Of a DNA stretch of 50,844 bases, positions 7,983-15,696 are shown in pieces. The position numbers and the translations under genes are program-made. Below the pieces are notes generated by a model that made no database searches, was not told where the DNA came from, and saw nothing but the letters and a program-made list of their open reading frames with translations. Source of the stretch: Carboxylicivirga fragile (lineage in GTDB: Bacteria > Bacteroidota > Bacteroidia > Bacteroidales > Marinilabiliaceae); contig JAFMVD010000044.1 of the NCBI GenBank assembly GCA_025499625.1, positions 1 through 50,844 on the forward strand, read 5' to 3'. Positions within the stretch are counted from its first letter, which is position 1; every line of letters starts with the position of its first letter.

Positions 7983-9551
7983 TTATCCACCCAAATCCCA
8001 CATATTAAAGGCAATGGATAAGCCCACCGAGAAAGGGTATAATTCTGGACCGGTATCTTTTTTAAATAGAGGAGTCATGTAATACGTGCCGTACAAGTTG
8101 ATCGCTCTATACCCCATTCGAACCATTGCCCCATAACGCCAATCCTGAAGGTTATAATCACTGGTTGAACGTACTTTTTCTGGGCTTTCACCATCGTTAT
8201 ACTTCACACGAGTAAATGAATGCAAACGCACTCCACCAACAGCTCCTGCTGATACATAAAAGGCATGTCTATTTCGGTTGGTTGGAATTTGAAACTCCAA
8301 CAAAAGTGGCATATTTAAATAAGTCGTTGACAAACGGTTTGAGCTAATTCCACGTATACTCAGGTCGTAATCAATGTTACCAGCTTCATCCTTTTTTAAA
8401 ATATATGGCCCGGAAAAACGATAACTTCCATATTCAAGCCCTAAGCCTGTTACTAATCCAATATTTCCTCTCCGCTGTAAGCCAATGCTCCACTGCAAGA
8501 AATTAAAAGCAAAGGTATGGGACTTGTTTTGGTCAATGTCCATAAAAGATGATTCAGGTGGCAGATTGGTTGATCCATCTGGTGAAACATATGCATTAAA
8601 ACCAAATTCCAAACCTGTATAATGCCCTCGAAAACGTCGATTGCGACTAACTCTTTCTTTTCGATAGCGATTAGGCCCCATTTCAATGTAGGTATTTGAT
8701 CCCTGTTCTTCTATAATCACCTCTCCGCCCAGTATGCGAATATGCGTTTTCTCACCTCCTTTATCCTCAATGATAATGTGTTTTTCTTTTCCGACAGTTA
8801 TGTTTGTCTCCGTTTTTGGTTTTTCGTCCAAAACTGCCTGCTCAATTGGAATATCAAGAACCTGTCCCTGCTCGTCAATCCACACCATTTTACCTTCTAA
8901 CAAAGCTTTAGCCTTACCCTCTTCGAACGACCAAATATGCGAATACATGGGCGGAACAACTTCATTACCTGCCTCATCAATATAACCAACCTTGCCATCT
9001 TTCAATACACGTGCCCGGCCATTTTCAAACGACCATATTTGCTGATATTCACATGGTATTATTTCACTACCTACATTATTAACATAGCCAATCTTCCCAT
9101 TTTTCAGAACACGCGCTCTACCCTCTTCAAACGACCATATTTGCTGATATTCACAAGGAATAACCGGATTGCCTTCTTCATCATAGAAACCCAACTTACC
9201 ATGTTTCATCACCTTTGCCCAACCATTGCTACCAAACGACCAAACCTGATCGTATTCGGGCGGGATTACTATTCGTCCACTTTGATGATATACACCGACT
9301 TTCCCTTGTTTCAACACACGAAAAAAGCCCTTGTCATCAAGGTTCCAAACCTGATTATATTCACAAGGAACAATAACGGTTCCGGCATCATCAATAACAC
9401 CAATTTTACTATCAAGCATAACGCGATAAATACCGTCGCTAATTTGCCAATGCCTATCGTAATTTGCCAAAGTACTATCAACCATTGATTGTGACTGAAC
9501 AGACGATACAAAAGCAAACAGAGCAAGAATATATAGAAAGCGTAAATGCAT
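7983..9551 (-). CDS. WG-repeat protein fused to an outer-membrane beta-barrel
   Basis: A 522-residue exported protein in three parts. A signal peptide (MHLRFLYILALFAFVSSVQS) is followed by five to six WG (KWG) repeats at about 49-230 with a 34-residue period, each of the form GKxGxxxxxGxxxxPxxYxxxWSF. A linker of short beta stretches (250-300) leads into a PorT-like beta-barrel (305-522, starting RFRGHYTGLEFGFNAYVS). The barrel is clearly paralogous to the neighbouring gene at 9571-10494, which lacks the repeats. The two genes are 19 bp apart on the same strand and are probably co-transcribed. WG repeats are thought to mediate binding; here they would sit on the periplasmic face or at the surface, which the sequence does not settle. 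Ligand unknown. Confidence 0.87.
   Translation of the reverse strand: MHLRFLYILALFAFVSSVQSQSMVDSTLANYDRHWQISDGIYRVMLDSKIGVIDDAGTVIVPCEYNQVWNLDDKGFFRVLKQGKVGVYHQSGRIVIPPEYDQVWSFGSNGWAKVMKHGKLGFYDEEGNPVIPCEYQQIWSFEEGRARVLKNGKIGYVNNVGSEIIPCEYQQIWSFENGRARVLKDGKVGYIDEAGNEVVPPMYSHIWSFEEGKAKALLEGKMVWIDEQGQVLDIPIEQAVLDEKPKTETNITVGKEKHIIIEDKGGEKTHIRILGGEVIIEEQGSNTYIEMGPNRYRKERVSRNRRFRGHYTGLEFGFNAYVSPDGSTNLPPESSFMDIDQNKSHTFAFNFLQWSIGLQRRGNIGLVTGLGLEYGSYRFSGPYILKKDEAGNIDYDLSIRGISSNRLSTTYLNMPLLLEFQIPTNRNRHAFYVSAGAVGGVRLHSFTRVKYNDGESPEKVRSTSDYNLQDWRYGAMVRMGYRAINLYGTYYMTPLFKKDTGPELYPFSVGLSIAFNMWDLGG
9025..9155 (-). repeat. near-identical DNA repeats inside the WG region
   Basis: The same 29 bases occur at 9025-9053 and 9127-9155, exactly 102 bp (34 codons) apart. 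They encode the EYQQIWSFE core of adjacent WG repeats. Identity at silent positions suggests a recent internal duplication or gene conversion between units, so repeat number may vary between strains. Confidence 0.75.
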
Positions 9552-9570
9552 GTTAGTGGTTAATTAATGA

Positions 9571-10494
9571 TTAAAAACTTATTAGGGTCATTCCAATGGT
9601 ATAAGGATGTAATTCCGGCCCTCCACCATTGGTATACAAAGTTGAGAAATTATAGGTTCCGTACAACTTGATGAAACGATAACCTACTCGTACCATAGCT
9701 CCGTATTGAAAAGGATTTATATTAATGTCCTTTTTGCTCTTCTCTTTATGTCGACTTCCTCCCTCGTGATAGGCCATTTTAGTATGCCCCCACAGGCGAA
9801 AACCACAATATGGCCCTGCTGAGATAAAGAAGCGATGGCGATCTTCAGTCGCCGGAAGTTGCCACTCGAGCAACAAGGGAAAATTCAAGAAAGCCGACAT
9901 GATTTTATTCTTAGTCACTGCTTTGCTATCGGGCACTGGTACTCCAATGGTACTGCCTGTTTCAGGATCACGCTCGAAATAATACGGTTTATCTGTTCGG
10001 TAATTATACCAGGTTAAACCACTACCAACCACCAAACCAAGGTTGTTTTTGTAGCGTTGCAGTCCAATATTATATTGCAAAAAGTTAATGCCTACAGTAA
10101 CTGCTTTACCCTGATTTAAATCCATGAATTGAGCATCGGCAGGTAAACTGGTTGAAAAACCAGAACTCATGTAACCATTAAAACCCAACTCAAAACCGGC
10201 CCAATGACCTTTAAATCGGTCTATTGGTATGCGTACCATACGAACTCTCGAACGATTATGATCTTCAATTACCTCAAAGCGACGAGAACCAATGGTGATT
10301 TTCGTGATGGTATCGTTAAAATCGTCTACCTCAACCTTTATACCAGGCACACTTACTTCAGTCTTGGCTCCTTCTTCATAGATGGTGACAACACGTGTTG
10401 AACGATCATTTCGCTTATCTCTATTTCTTTGTGCAGCAAGATTAAGGGTAAATGCTGTAAAAAGAACTATGCTTATTAATACTGATTTAGTCAT
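9571..10494 (-). CDS. PorT-like outer-membrane beta-barrel protein
   Basis: A 307-residue protein with a Sec signal peptide (MTKSVLISIVLFTAFTLNLAAQ), a charged segment (RNRDKRNDRS), a short region of beta strands, and a barrel from about residue 92 (RFKGHWAGFELGFNGYMS). The barrel aligns along its length with the C-terminal part of the downstream WG-repeat protein, for example FLQYNIGLQR against FLQWSIGLQR, LNFPLLLEWQLP against LNMPLLLEFQIP, and YGAMVRVGYRFIKLYGTY against YGAMVRMGYRAINLYGTY. It ends in TLISF, with the terminal Phe common in barrel proteins. It heads a likely two-gene operon. Role unknown; an outer-membrane scaffold or channel is the family expectation. Confidence 0.85.
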   Translation of the reverse strand: MTKSVLISIVLFTAFTLNLAAQRNRDKRNDRSTRVVTIYEEGAKTEVSVPGIKVEVDDFNDTITKITIGSRRFEVIEDHNRSRVRMVRIPIDRFKGHWAGFELGFNGYMSSGFSTSLPADAQFMDLNQGKAVTVGINFLQYNIGLQRYKNNLGLVVGSGLTWYNYRTDKPYYFERDPETGSTIGVPVPDSKAVTKNKIMSAFLNFPLLLEWQLPATEDRHRFFISAGPYCGFRLWGHTKMAYHEGGSRHKEKSKKDININPFQYGAMVRVGYRFIKLYGTYNFSTLYTNGGGPELHPYTIGMTLISF

Positions 10495-10898
10495 GATTTC
10501 AGGTTTTACTTTATTTTCTTTATCCTACATTCTAACTTAGCCTTACAATCCCCGGAGATTTTTAAATTAAGAACATCAGTGAATGTTGATATCATCTTTC
10601 GAAGCAATATTATCTGTTTTTGCTTCTCACAAATCTAGGACGACCTACCCATTCTATTTGTTACAAGTCAAATAAAAATTAAAGTGAAAAACCCATAACC
10701 AACTTCCATAGCGTGGCCGATAAGCACTACTAATCAATGTACTATTTATCGCTCTGGAATCTTCTACTAATATATTCGCATCGTTTTATCTCTTATAGCT
10801 AAAACTTATTCACAGCTAGTTTGTTGAAAAGGCTCGAACATGTTTGAAATAGTATTCTATTGACAACACGTTTTGAGATAACCATAAAAACAAATTAA
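10495..10898. other. 404-bp gene-free divergent region
   Basis: This separates the barrel operon (minus) from the acyl-CoA dehydrogenase gene (plus). I see no coding frame or strong hairpin. The only recognisable item is CAAATCTA at 10630-10637, the minus-strand form of a TAnnTTTG -7 box, without a well-placed -33 element. Confidence 0.5.
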
Positions 10899-12410
10899 AT
10901 GTCTGAGGCAGGAGAAGTAAAAGGAAAATCGTTTGATACTCTTTTGAATAAACTAAAACAAAAGATGCACAGCGTATATCATGAACGTAGCAATACGGAT
11001 GATTTAGCTGTTAAAAGAGGAATGCCGCCATTTGCGATGCGCGAAATAATGTCAGCCAATCCATTTTCAGCAATCATTCCGAAAGAGTATGGCGGTTTAG
11101 GTGGAGATGTGAAAGAAAGTATTGCCTTAATGAGTGCTGCATCATATGAGTCATTAGCCTTATCGCTAACCTTTGGAATTAACATGGCTCTGTTTCTGCA
11201 ACCTGTAATGAAATCGGCTCAAGAAGAAGCTAAAGCACAGGTATTGAATCGTTTTCTTACCCAACAGAATATGGGTGGCTTAATGATTACCGAACCAGAT
11301 TTTGGTAGCGATGCATTAAGCATGCGTACTTCATTTACTGAGAATAATGGCAAATATCACCTTAAAGGCACCAAGCATTGGGCTGGCCTAACAGGATGGG
11401 CCGACTACTGGTTATTAACTGCCCGAAAGAATGTTGGTGATGGCAAATTAGCTCGCGACATTGATTATTTCATTTGTGATGTAACGCAAACCGAACAAGT
11501 TATTGAAGTAGAAGAGTTTTTCGAAAACCTTGGTTTATACCAAATACCCTATGGACGAAACAAACTGGATATACAAATACCACAAGTTCAAAAATTAATT
11601 CCTGAGAGCTCGGGTGTAAAAATGATGTTAGATTTACTGCATCGCAGCCGTATGTCGTTCCCGGGAATGGCCATGGGTTTTATTCAGCGCATGCTCGACG
11701 AAGCCATTACGCATTGCCAGCAACGTTTCGTGAGTGGCAAGGCTTTGATTAATTACGACCAAGTTCAACAGCGTTTGGCGGAATTGCAATCGCGCTTTAC
11801 CATTGTATCTGCCATGTGTGTAAACAGTACCGAAAAAGCAGGCTTAAAAAATGACTTGTCGGGCATTGGTATTGAAGCAAATGCCGTGAAAAGCATTGCC
11901 ACTGACATGATGCAGGCTGCTTCACAAACTCTGTTACAATTAGTTGGTGCCAAAGGTTATAAGTTGAATCATATTGCAGGCCGTTCAACTGTTGACAGTC
12001 GTCCTTTCCAGATTTTTGAAGGATCGAACGATATGTTGTATTCGCAAATTTCGGAAGCAGTATTGAAACTGATGCGCAAGGCTAAGCTTGATAATATATT
12101 GGACTTTGCCAAGGGTTTTGATTTGACTCAACGCGCCAGTGACATTGTGAAAGATTTGATCAACTTTAAAATTGATCAGGCCATGCCACAACGTAAATTG
12201 GTTGATTTAGGTCAGATATTTGGACGGGTAATTTGTATCGATCAGGTAAGCGCTCTTAATGAAAAAGGCTTTGACAAGAAGCTGACTGATGGTGCCGTTG
12301 AGTATCTAAGACAAGAAATATCAAACCTCATTTCGTCGTTTAACTATTCGAATAAAACACAAGTGATTGAGGATTATAAAGGCAATAGTGACTGGTTGAG
12401 TTTTGTGTAA
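10899..12410 (+). CDS. acyl-CoA dehydrogenase family protein
   Basis: A 503-residue flavoprotein of the acyl-CoA dehydrogenase family. The N-terminal helical domain is followed by the FAD/substrate signature MITEPDFGSDALSMRT (129-144) and KGTKHWAGLTGWADYW (156-171), then the C-terminal helical bundle. Glu374 in RPFQIFEGSNDMLYSQ lies where the catalytic base of many family members occurs. The protein is over 100 residues longer than a typical short-chain enzyme, with an extra C-terminal stretch. No electron-transfer flavoprotein, thiolase or hydratase gene is nearby, so it is not part of a local beta-oxidation operon. The start ATG follows an A-rich stretch without a Shine-Dalgarno motif, as is usual in this phylum. 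The acyl substrate cannot be predicted. Confidence 0.9.
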   Translation: MSEAGEVKGKSFDTLLNKLKQKMHSVYHERSNTDDLAVKRGMPPFAMREIMSANPFSAIIPKEYGGLGGDVKESIALMSAASYESLALSLTFGINMALFLQPVMKSAQEEAKAQVLNRFLTQQNMGGLMITEPDFGSDALSMRTSFTENNGKYHLKGTKHWAGLTGWADYWLLTARKNVGDGKLARDIDYFICDVTQTEQVIEVEEFFENLGLYQIPYGRNKLDIQIPQVQKLIPESSGVKMMLDLLHRSRMSFPGMAMGFIQRMLDEAITHCQQRFVSGKALINYDQVQQRLAELQSRFTIVSAMCVNSTEKAGLKNDLSGIGIEANAVKSIATDMMQAASQTLLQLVGAKGYKLNHIAGRSTVDSRPFQIFEGSNDMLYSQISEAVLKLMRKAKLDNILDFAKGFDLTQRASDIVKDLINFKIDQAMPQRKLVDLGQIFGRVICIDQVSALNEKGFDKKLTDGAVEYLRQEISNLISSFNYSNKTQVIEDYKGNSDWLSFV

Positions 12411-12462
12411 AAGAAAATAGATGACATCTTTATGTCCATAGATGCCATCCGTATTAAACCCC

Positions 12463-12499
12463 AAAAAGGTTCCAATCTTATTCTGATCGGAACCTTTTT
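12463..12499. terminator. bidirectional intrinsic terminator
   Basis: AAAAAGGTTCC (12463-12473) pairs perfectly with GGAACCTTTTT (12489-12499) around a 15-base loop. The T-run on one side and A-run on the other serve both the acyl-CoA dehydrogenase gene on the plus strand and the M56 peptidase gene on the minus strand, whose stop is 4 bases away. Confidence 0.9.
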
Positions 12500-12502
12500 T
12501 GT

Positions 12503-14500
12503 CTATTCTGTATCTATATTTCTCTTTGTTAATGTAATTGGATACTTCTTGCGAATCTTCCTCTGCTCCTCGCTACTCATCTTGTCATAATCATCACCTT
12601 GCTTTTCACAATAATCACGTCGAATAGAATTAACGGTTGCAAATACTGTATTTACCGTTGTTAAATAATCATTGTAACTGGTTGCGTTTTCATATTCATA
12701 AAGCATCACATACTTTTCGTTACTTAAGATGTGCTTTTTCAGCTTTTTGGTCAGTAGATTTTTATCTATCGCTTTGCTACCATCTATTGTAAAAAGATTA
12801 ATACCCCTATCGGCTAATTCGCTTTTCTCTAAAAACTCTGCATCCATTGGAGGCAACAACATAAAGAGCGCCAAGTCAGTTTCATTCTGAGCTTTATCCT
12901 CATGCTTAGCAACATAACCAATTTTCAGATAATTATTTTCACGCAAGGCTTGTTTAACCTTGTCCACGTAAACCATAAGCACCTCTTTATCAATTTCTAG
13001 AAGCGTTGTCATACGATTTAACTTAGAAGATTCAGGCTTTTCAATGTTTTTGCAAATGGCATCTAAATCGCTAAAATCACGCCTTTTCCCTTCAAAGAAT
13101 AACTCCTCTCCAGAAAGAAACAGATGCATTAAAATCATATCCTTTCTATATTGCTTAAGCTCGGTTACCTTAGGGTAGGTTAGTTTTTGAAAATTTGCAT
13201 CAAGCACTATATAACTCTCTCCTTTAGGAGCTTTCCTATATGTAACGATAGCTTCTTCATCCCAATTAATTATTAATTCTTCATTCTCAAATTCATAATT
13301 AACTTTTTGCTTTTCTTTACCATCTATCAGAATAAAATTCTTTGATTTTATTTTTACATCATACACAATAGAATTAATTACATTCTCGCTATCTAGAATC
13401 ATTGTAGTTAACTTATTGTCACGTATTACTAGGAGTTGAGCTTGTCCTGATTGGCTATTCACTGACATCCAATCACCATTAAGCGAATTAGAAACAGTTG
13501 CTTTGTTACTTGCCATCACCTCATTGCTTCTACTTGTCATATCTGCAAATAAGAAGAAGGCGGCAATTAGTATTGGTACTATGGCTACGGCCTTCATTTT
13601 GGCCAGTAAGCCCGATTTATTTTTGTTCATCATGGCTATTCGTTTTTTAATTGATAATAAATTAAAATTATTTACCAGCTCAACTGAGCGAATGCTGATT
13701 AACTGACTCAGTAGTAGAGACTGATAATCAAATAACTCATGCCCTTTGTTTACCACTTGCCTGTCGGCAATGTACTCGTGACATGTTTTAATTGATTTCT
13801 GTATGCGCCATGTAAGCGGATTAAACCACTGGAAAATCGTAATGATTTGCGCCAGTATTAAATCCACAGAATGTTTATCGTTGACATGAACTTTTTCATG
13901 TTCCAGTACTTGTTCAAACTCTTCATTCTTTAGTATTTCCTTATTAACAAAAACCCAATTTAAAAATGAAAACGAAGGCATTTCTTCCTTCAGATAAATC
14001 AGATTTATCCCATCCGTTTCGCTACTGGTATTTTGTTTAATAATTCGACGTAAACTCCTCAATAAAAAGAGGAAACGAAAAGTAAAAAAGAGTACTCCTA
14101 TAAAATAAATTATAAATATTATGCTCGATATTTTCCAGCTATTACTTGATTTAGCAGTATCACTTTTCACTTGATCCAACGGAATGACATTACTTTGATC
14201 GACTGCGAGATTGCTTGTTTCAACTTCATCTATAAACTCCGGATCGGTTATAAGAATTAGGTGTTCATAGTAACTCTTGAATTTCTCAATACCTTGACTT
14301 GTATCTTTTATGTACTCATAGTTTACCACATCCATTTGAATGGATATAAGCGGGATAGTAAGAGCCAGTAACATCGATCCTAGTAAATAGAAACGATTAA
14401 ATGTGAAGTAGGTTTCTTTGCGAAAAAACACTACATAACCCAAATAAAATATACTTAGGCACAATCCCGATTCGAATAAGTAAAGTAGAAACTTAGCCAT
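12503..14500 (-). CDS. M56 (BlaR1-type) membrane metallopeptidase sensor
   Basis: A 665-residue integral-membrane metallopeptidase of the BlaR1/MecR1 group. Membrane segments lie at about 4-25, 37-55, 123-147 and 302-320. The zinc site HEKVH (201-205), with Glu242 in CHEYIADRQ as probable third ligand, faces the cytoplasm between the last two segments. In classical BlaR1 a signal outside triggers cleavage of the BlaI repressor. The extracellular C-terminus here (about 345 residues) has no penicillin-binding SxxK/KTG domain that I can find, so beta-lactams are not the evident signal. The gene overlaps the upstream repressor by 8 bp (ATGGCTAA), showing tight coupling. It probably relieves repression of its own operon and perhaps distant targets in response to an unknown envelope cue. 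Confidence 0.9.
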   Translation of the reverse strand: MAKFLLYLFESGLCLSIFYLGYVVFFRKETYFTFNRFYLLGSMLLALTIPLISIQMDVVNYEYIKDTSQGIEKFKSYYEHLILITDPEFIDEVETSNLAVDQSNVIPLDQVKSDTAKSSNSWKISSIIFIIYFIGVLFFTFRFLFLLRSLRRIIKQNTSSETDGINLIYLKEEMPSFSFLNWVFVNKEILKNEEFEQVLEHEKVHVNDKHSVDLILAQIITIFQWFNPLTWRIQKSIKTCHEYIADRQVVNKGHELFDYQSLLLSQLISIRSVELVNNFNLLSIKKRIAMMNKNKSGLLAKMKAVAIVPILIAAFFLFADMTSRSNEVMASNKATVSNSLNGDWMSVNSQSGQAQLLVIRDNKLTTMILDSENVINSIVYDVKIKSKNFILIDGKEKQKVNYEFENEELIINWDEEAIVTYRKAPKGESYIVLDANFQKLTYPKVTELKQYRKDMILMHLFLSGEELFFEGKRRDFSDLDAICKNIEKPESSKLNRMTTLLEIDKEVLMVYVDKVKQALRENNYLKIGYVAKHEDKAQNETDLALFMLLPPMDAEFLEKSELADRGINLFTIDGSKAIDKNLLTKKLKKHILSNEKYVMLYEYENATSYNDYLTTVNTVFATVNSIRRDYCEKQGDDYDKMSSEEQRKIRKKYPITLTKRNIDTE

Positions 14501-14867
14501 CTTTTTGCTGTTTTAAGTCTTCAAGCATTTTAATTACTTCATTGACTTCTTCGGTTTTAAGGTTTTTGTTTTCAGAGAAAAAGTTAACCACCTGTTTGAA
14601 CGAGTCATTAAAATAGTTGTTTACCAGCGAACTCAATTGATTGCTTCGGTAATTGTCTTTCGAAATAAGCGGATAATATTCGTAGGTAGTCCCAAACTTA
14701 TTAAATCCAACAATTTCTTTTTTTACCAAAACCCTTACAATGGTTGACACACTATTATATGGTGGTTGCGGCTCAGGAAATTTAGCCTGTATATCTTTGA
14801 TGAAACCTTTTTCAAGCTCCCAAAGAATCTGCATTATCTTTTCTTCTGCTTTTGTTAAAGTTACCAT
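14493..14867 (-). CDS. BlaI/MecI/CopY family transcriptional repressor
   Basis: A 124-residue regulator with an N-terminal winged helix (1-70: LTKAEEKIMQILWELEKGFI, later PPYNSVSTIVRVLVKKEIV) and a C-terminal helical dimerisation region. Length and layout match the BlaI family. It precedes and overlaps the M56 peptidase gene, the usual pairing. Its own promoter region carries three dyads of the form ACTTA-N4-TAAGT, so it is likely autorepressed, with proteolysis by the membrane peptidase lifting repression. The TTLT-like cleavage site is not obvious. Regulon unknown. Confidence 0.92.
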   Translation of the reverse strand: MVTLTKAEEKIMQILWELEKGFIKDIQAKFPEPQPPYNSVSTIVRVLVKKEIVGFNKFGTTYEYYPLISKDNYRSNQLSSLVNNYFNDSFKQVVNFFSENKNLKTEEVNEVIKMLEDLKQQKDG

Positions 14868-14896
14868 TGTATTACTAAGTTAGTTAATCAGCACTA

Positions 14897-14927
14897 CAAA
14901 CATATAACTTAAATTTAAGTTTGTCAA
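14897..14927 (-). promoter_or_regulatory. Bacteroidota-type promoter of the BlaI/M56 operon
   Basis: On the minus strand TATGTTTG (14897-14904 in plus coordinates) fits the -7 box TAnnTTTG, and TTGA (14924-14927) lies 19 bp upstream as a -33-like element. Transcription would start near 14890, about 22 bases before the repressor ATG. Operator dyad 1 fills the spacer and dyad 2 touches the -33 element. Confidence 0.65.
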
Positions 14928-14961
14928 CTTATTTTTAAGTTAATTGACTTATGAATAAGTT
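14906..14961. promoter_or_regulatory. three operator dyads with 20-bp spacing
   Basis: Three dyads share ACTTA-N4-TAAGT: 14907-14920 (a perfect palindrome), 14927-14940 and 14947-14960. Their centres (14913.5, 14933.5, 14953.5) are exactly 20 bp apart, about two helical turns, so repressor dimers would bind on one face of the DNA. Dyads 1 and 2 overlap the promoter. Confidence 0.8.
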
Positions 14962-15023
14962 TAAAGGGTCAAAACACCGACAAATAGGGCTCTGTAGAAA
15001 GTCATTTTATTCAGAAAAAATTC

Positions 15024-15031
15024 TATCTTTG
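15024..15031 (+). promoter_or_regulatory. -7 box for the DUF2007 gene
   Basis: TATCTTTG matches TAnnTTTG and lies 27 bases before the ATG at 15059. No clear TTTG is present 18-19 bp upstream, so the call rests on the -7 box. Confidence 0.45.
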
Positions 15032-15058
15032 AGTAAGTAGTATTAAAATCACACGAAC

Positions 15059-15286
15059 ATGAGCCAAGCAGATAGCGAAAAATTAGTAGTTGTATACGAA
15101 GGCAATCCAGTAGATGCTGACATCGTTAAACAAATGTTAGCCAACCACAATATTGAAGCAAACATCTTAAATCAGTTCACAAGTACTATTGCTCCTCACA
15201 TCGTGCCGGAAGCAAGTGTAATTGTTATGGAAAAACACAAAGCCGATGCCTTAGTATTGTTACAGCATTTTAGTACGAGTAATTAA
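15059..15286 (+). CDS. DUF2007 family protein
   Basis: A 75-residue protein that fits the DUF2007 (putative signal transducing) family: LVVVYEGNPVDADIVKQMLA then a NHNIEANILNQ segment, a hydrophobic strand ASVIVMEKHKADAL and a final helix. The domain is a small ferredoxin-like fold related to PII-type regulators; the biochemical role is not established. It stands alone with its own -7 box and no signal peptide. It is divergent from the BlaI operon, so the operators at 14906-14961 could in principle also affect it, though they are about 60 bp upstream of its promoter. Confidence 0.85.
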   Translation: MSQADSEKLVVVYEGNPVDADIVKQMLANHNIEANILNQFTSTIAPHIVPEASVIVMEKHKADALVLLQHFSTSN

Positions 15287-15347
15287 TTTCGATTTAGGCG
15301 TTACTCATTAGTGTTAGTAAAATATGATTACTAAGAAAGTGTAAACT

Positions 15348-15638
15348 ATGGAAATATTACCTGTCATTTTAATAATCTCATCCTTTGTTTTATATATTAA
15401 AGATCAATCATATTCCTTAGTATCGCAAAACGGTTATCAATTACAAAAAAGGTCAATTGAAAAATATAAAGGTTTGCCATTATTTGAACTTGATTATTTA
15501 ATTGATGGAAATGAAATAACTCCTGATCATAGAAATGCACTAAAACGATACAGAAAATATAGAATTATAGGTCATTGGATACTATTTTCATCTTTCGTAT
15601 GTGTTTTTTTCATAGGGCTCTTAAATAGTTCAACCTGA
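15348..15638 (+). CDS. small membrane protein, hypothetical
   Basis: A 96-residue protein with a hydrophobic N-terminus (ILPVILIISSFVLYI) and a second hydrophobic helix near the C-terminus (WILFSSFVCVFFIGLL), joined by a charged loop (LKRYRKYRIIGH). Two membrane segments with both termini on the same side is the simplest model. No family recognised. It follows the DUF2007 gene by 61 bp on the same strand and may share its transcript. The codon pattern and absence of competing frames support a real gene, but it could be poorly conserved. Confidence 0.6.
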   Translation: MEILPVILIISSFVLYIKDQSYSLVSQNGYQLQKRSIEKYKGLPLFELDYLIDGNEITPDHRNALKRYRKYRIIGHWILFSSFVCVFFIGLLNSST

Positions 15639-15696
15639 TATACTAGCATAAGTAAATATTTAAGATAAGTATTAATCACCTTATGGATTCAAATTA

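Noticed and set aside
9025-9155. A CRISPR-like pair of repeats
   Set aside because: Only two copies, in frame with and encoding WG repeats; spacing equals 34 codons.
8937-9488. A 183-codon open frame on the plus strand
   Set aside because: It is antisense to the WG repeats; the long frame arises from the repeated codon pattern of the true gene.
12503-14867. A beta-lactam resistance regulon
   Set aside because: No beta-lactamase gene and no penicillin-binding domain in the sensor; the pair is of a general BlaI/M56 type.
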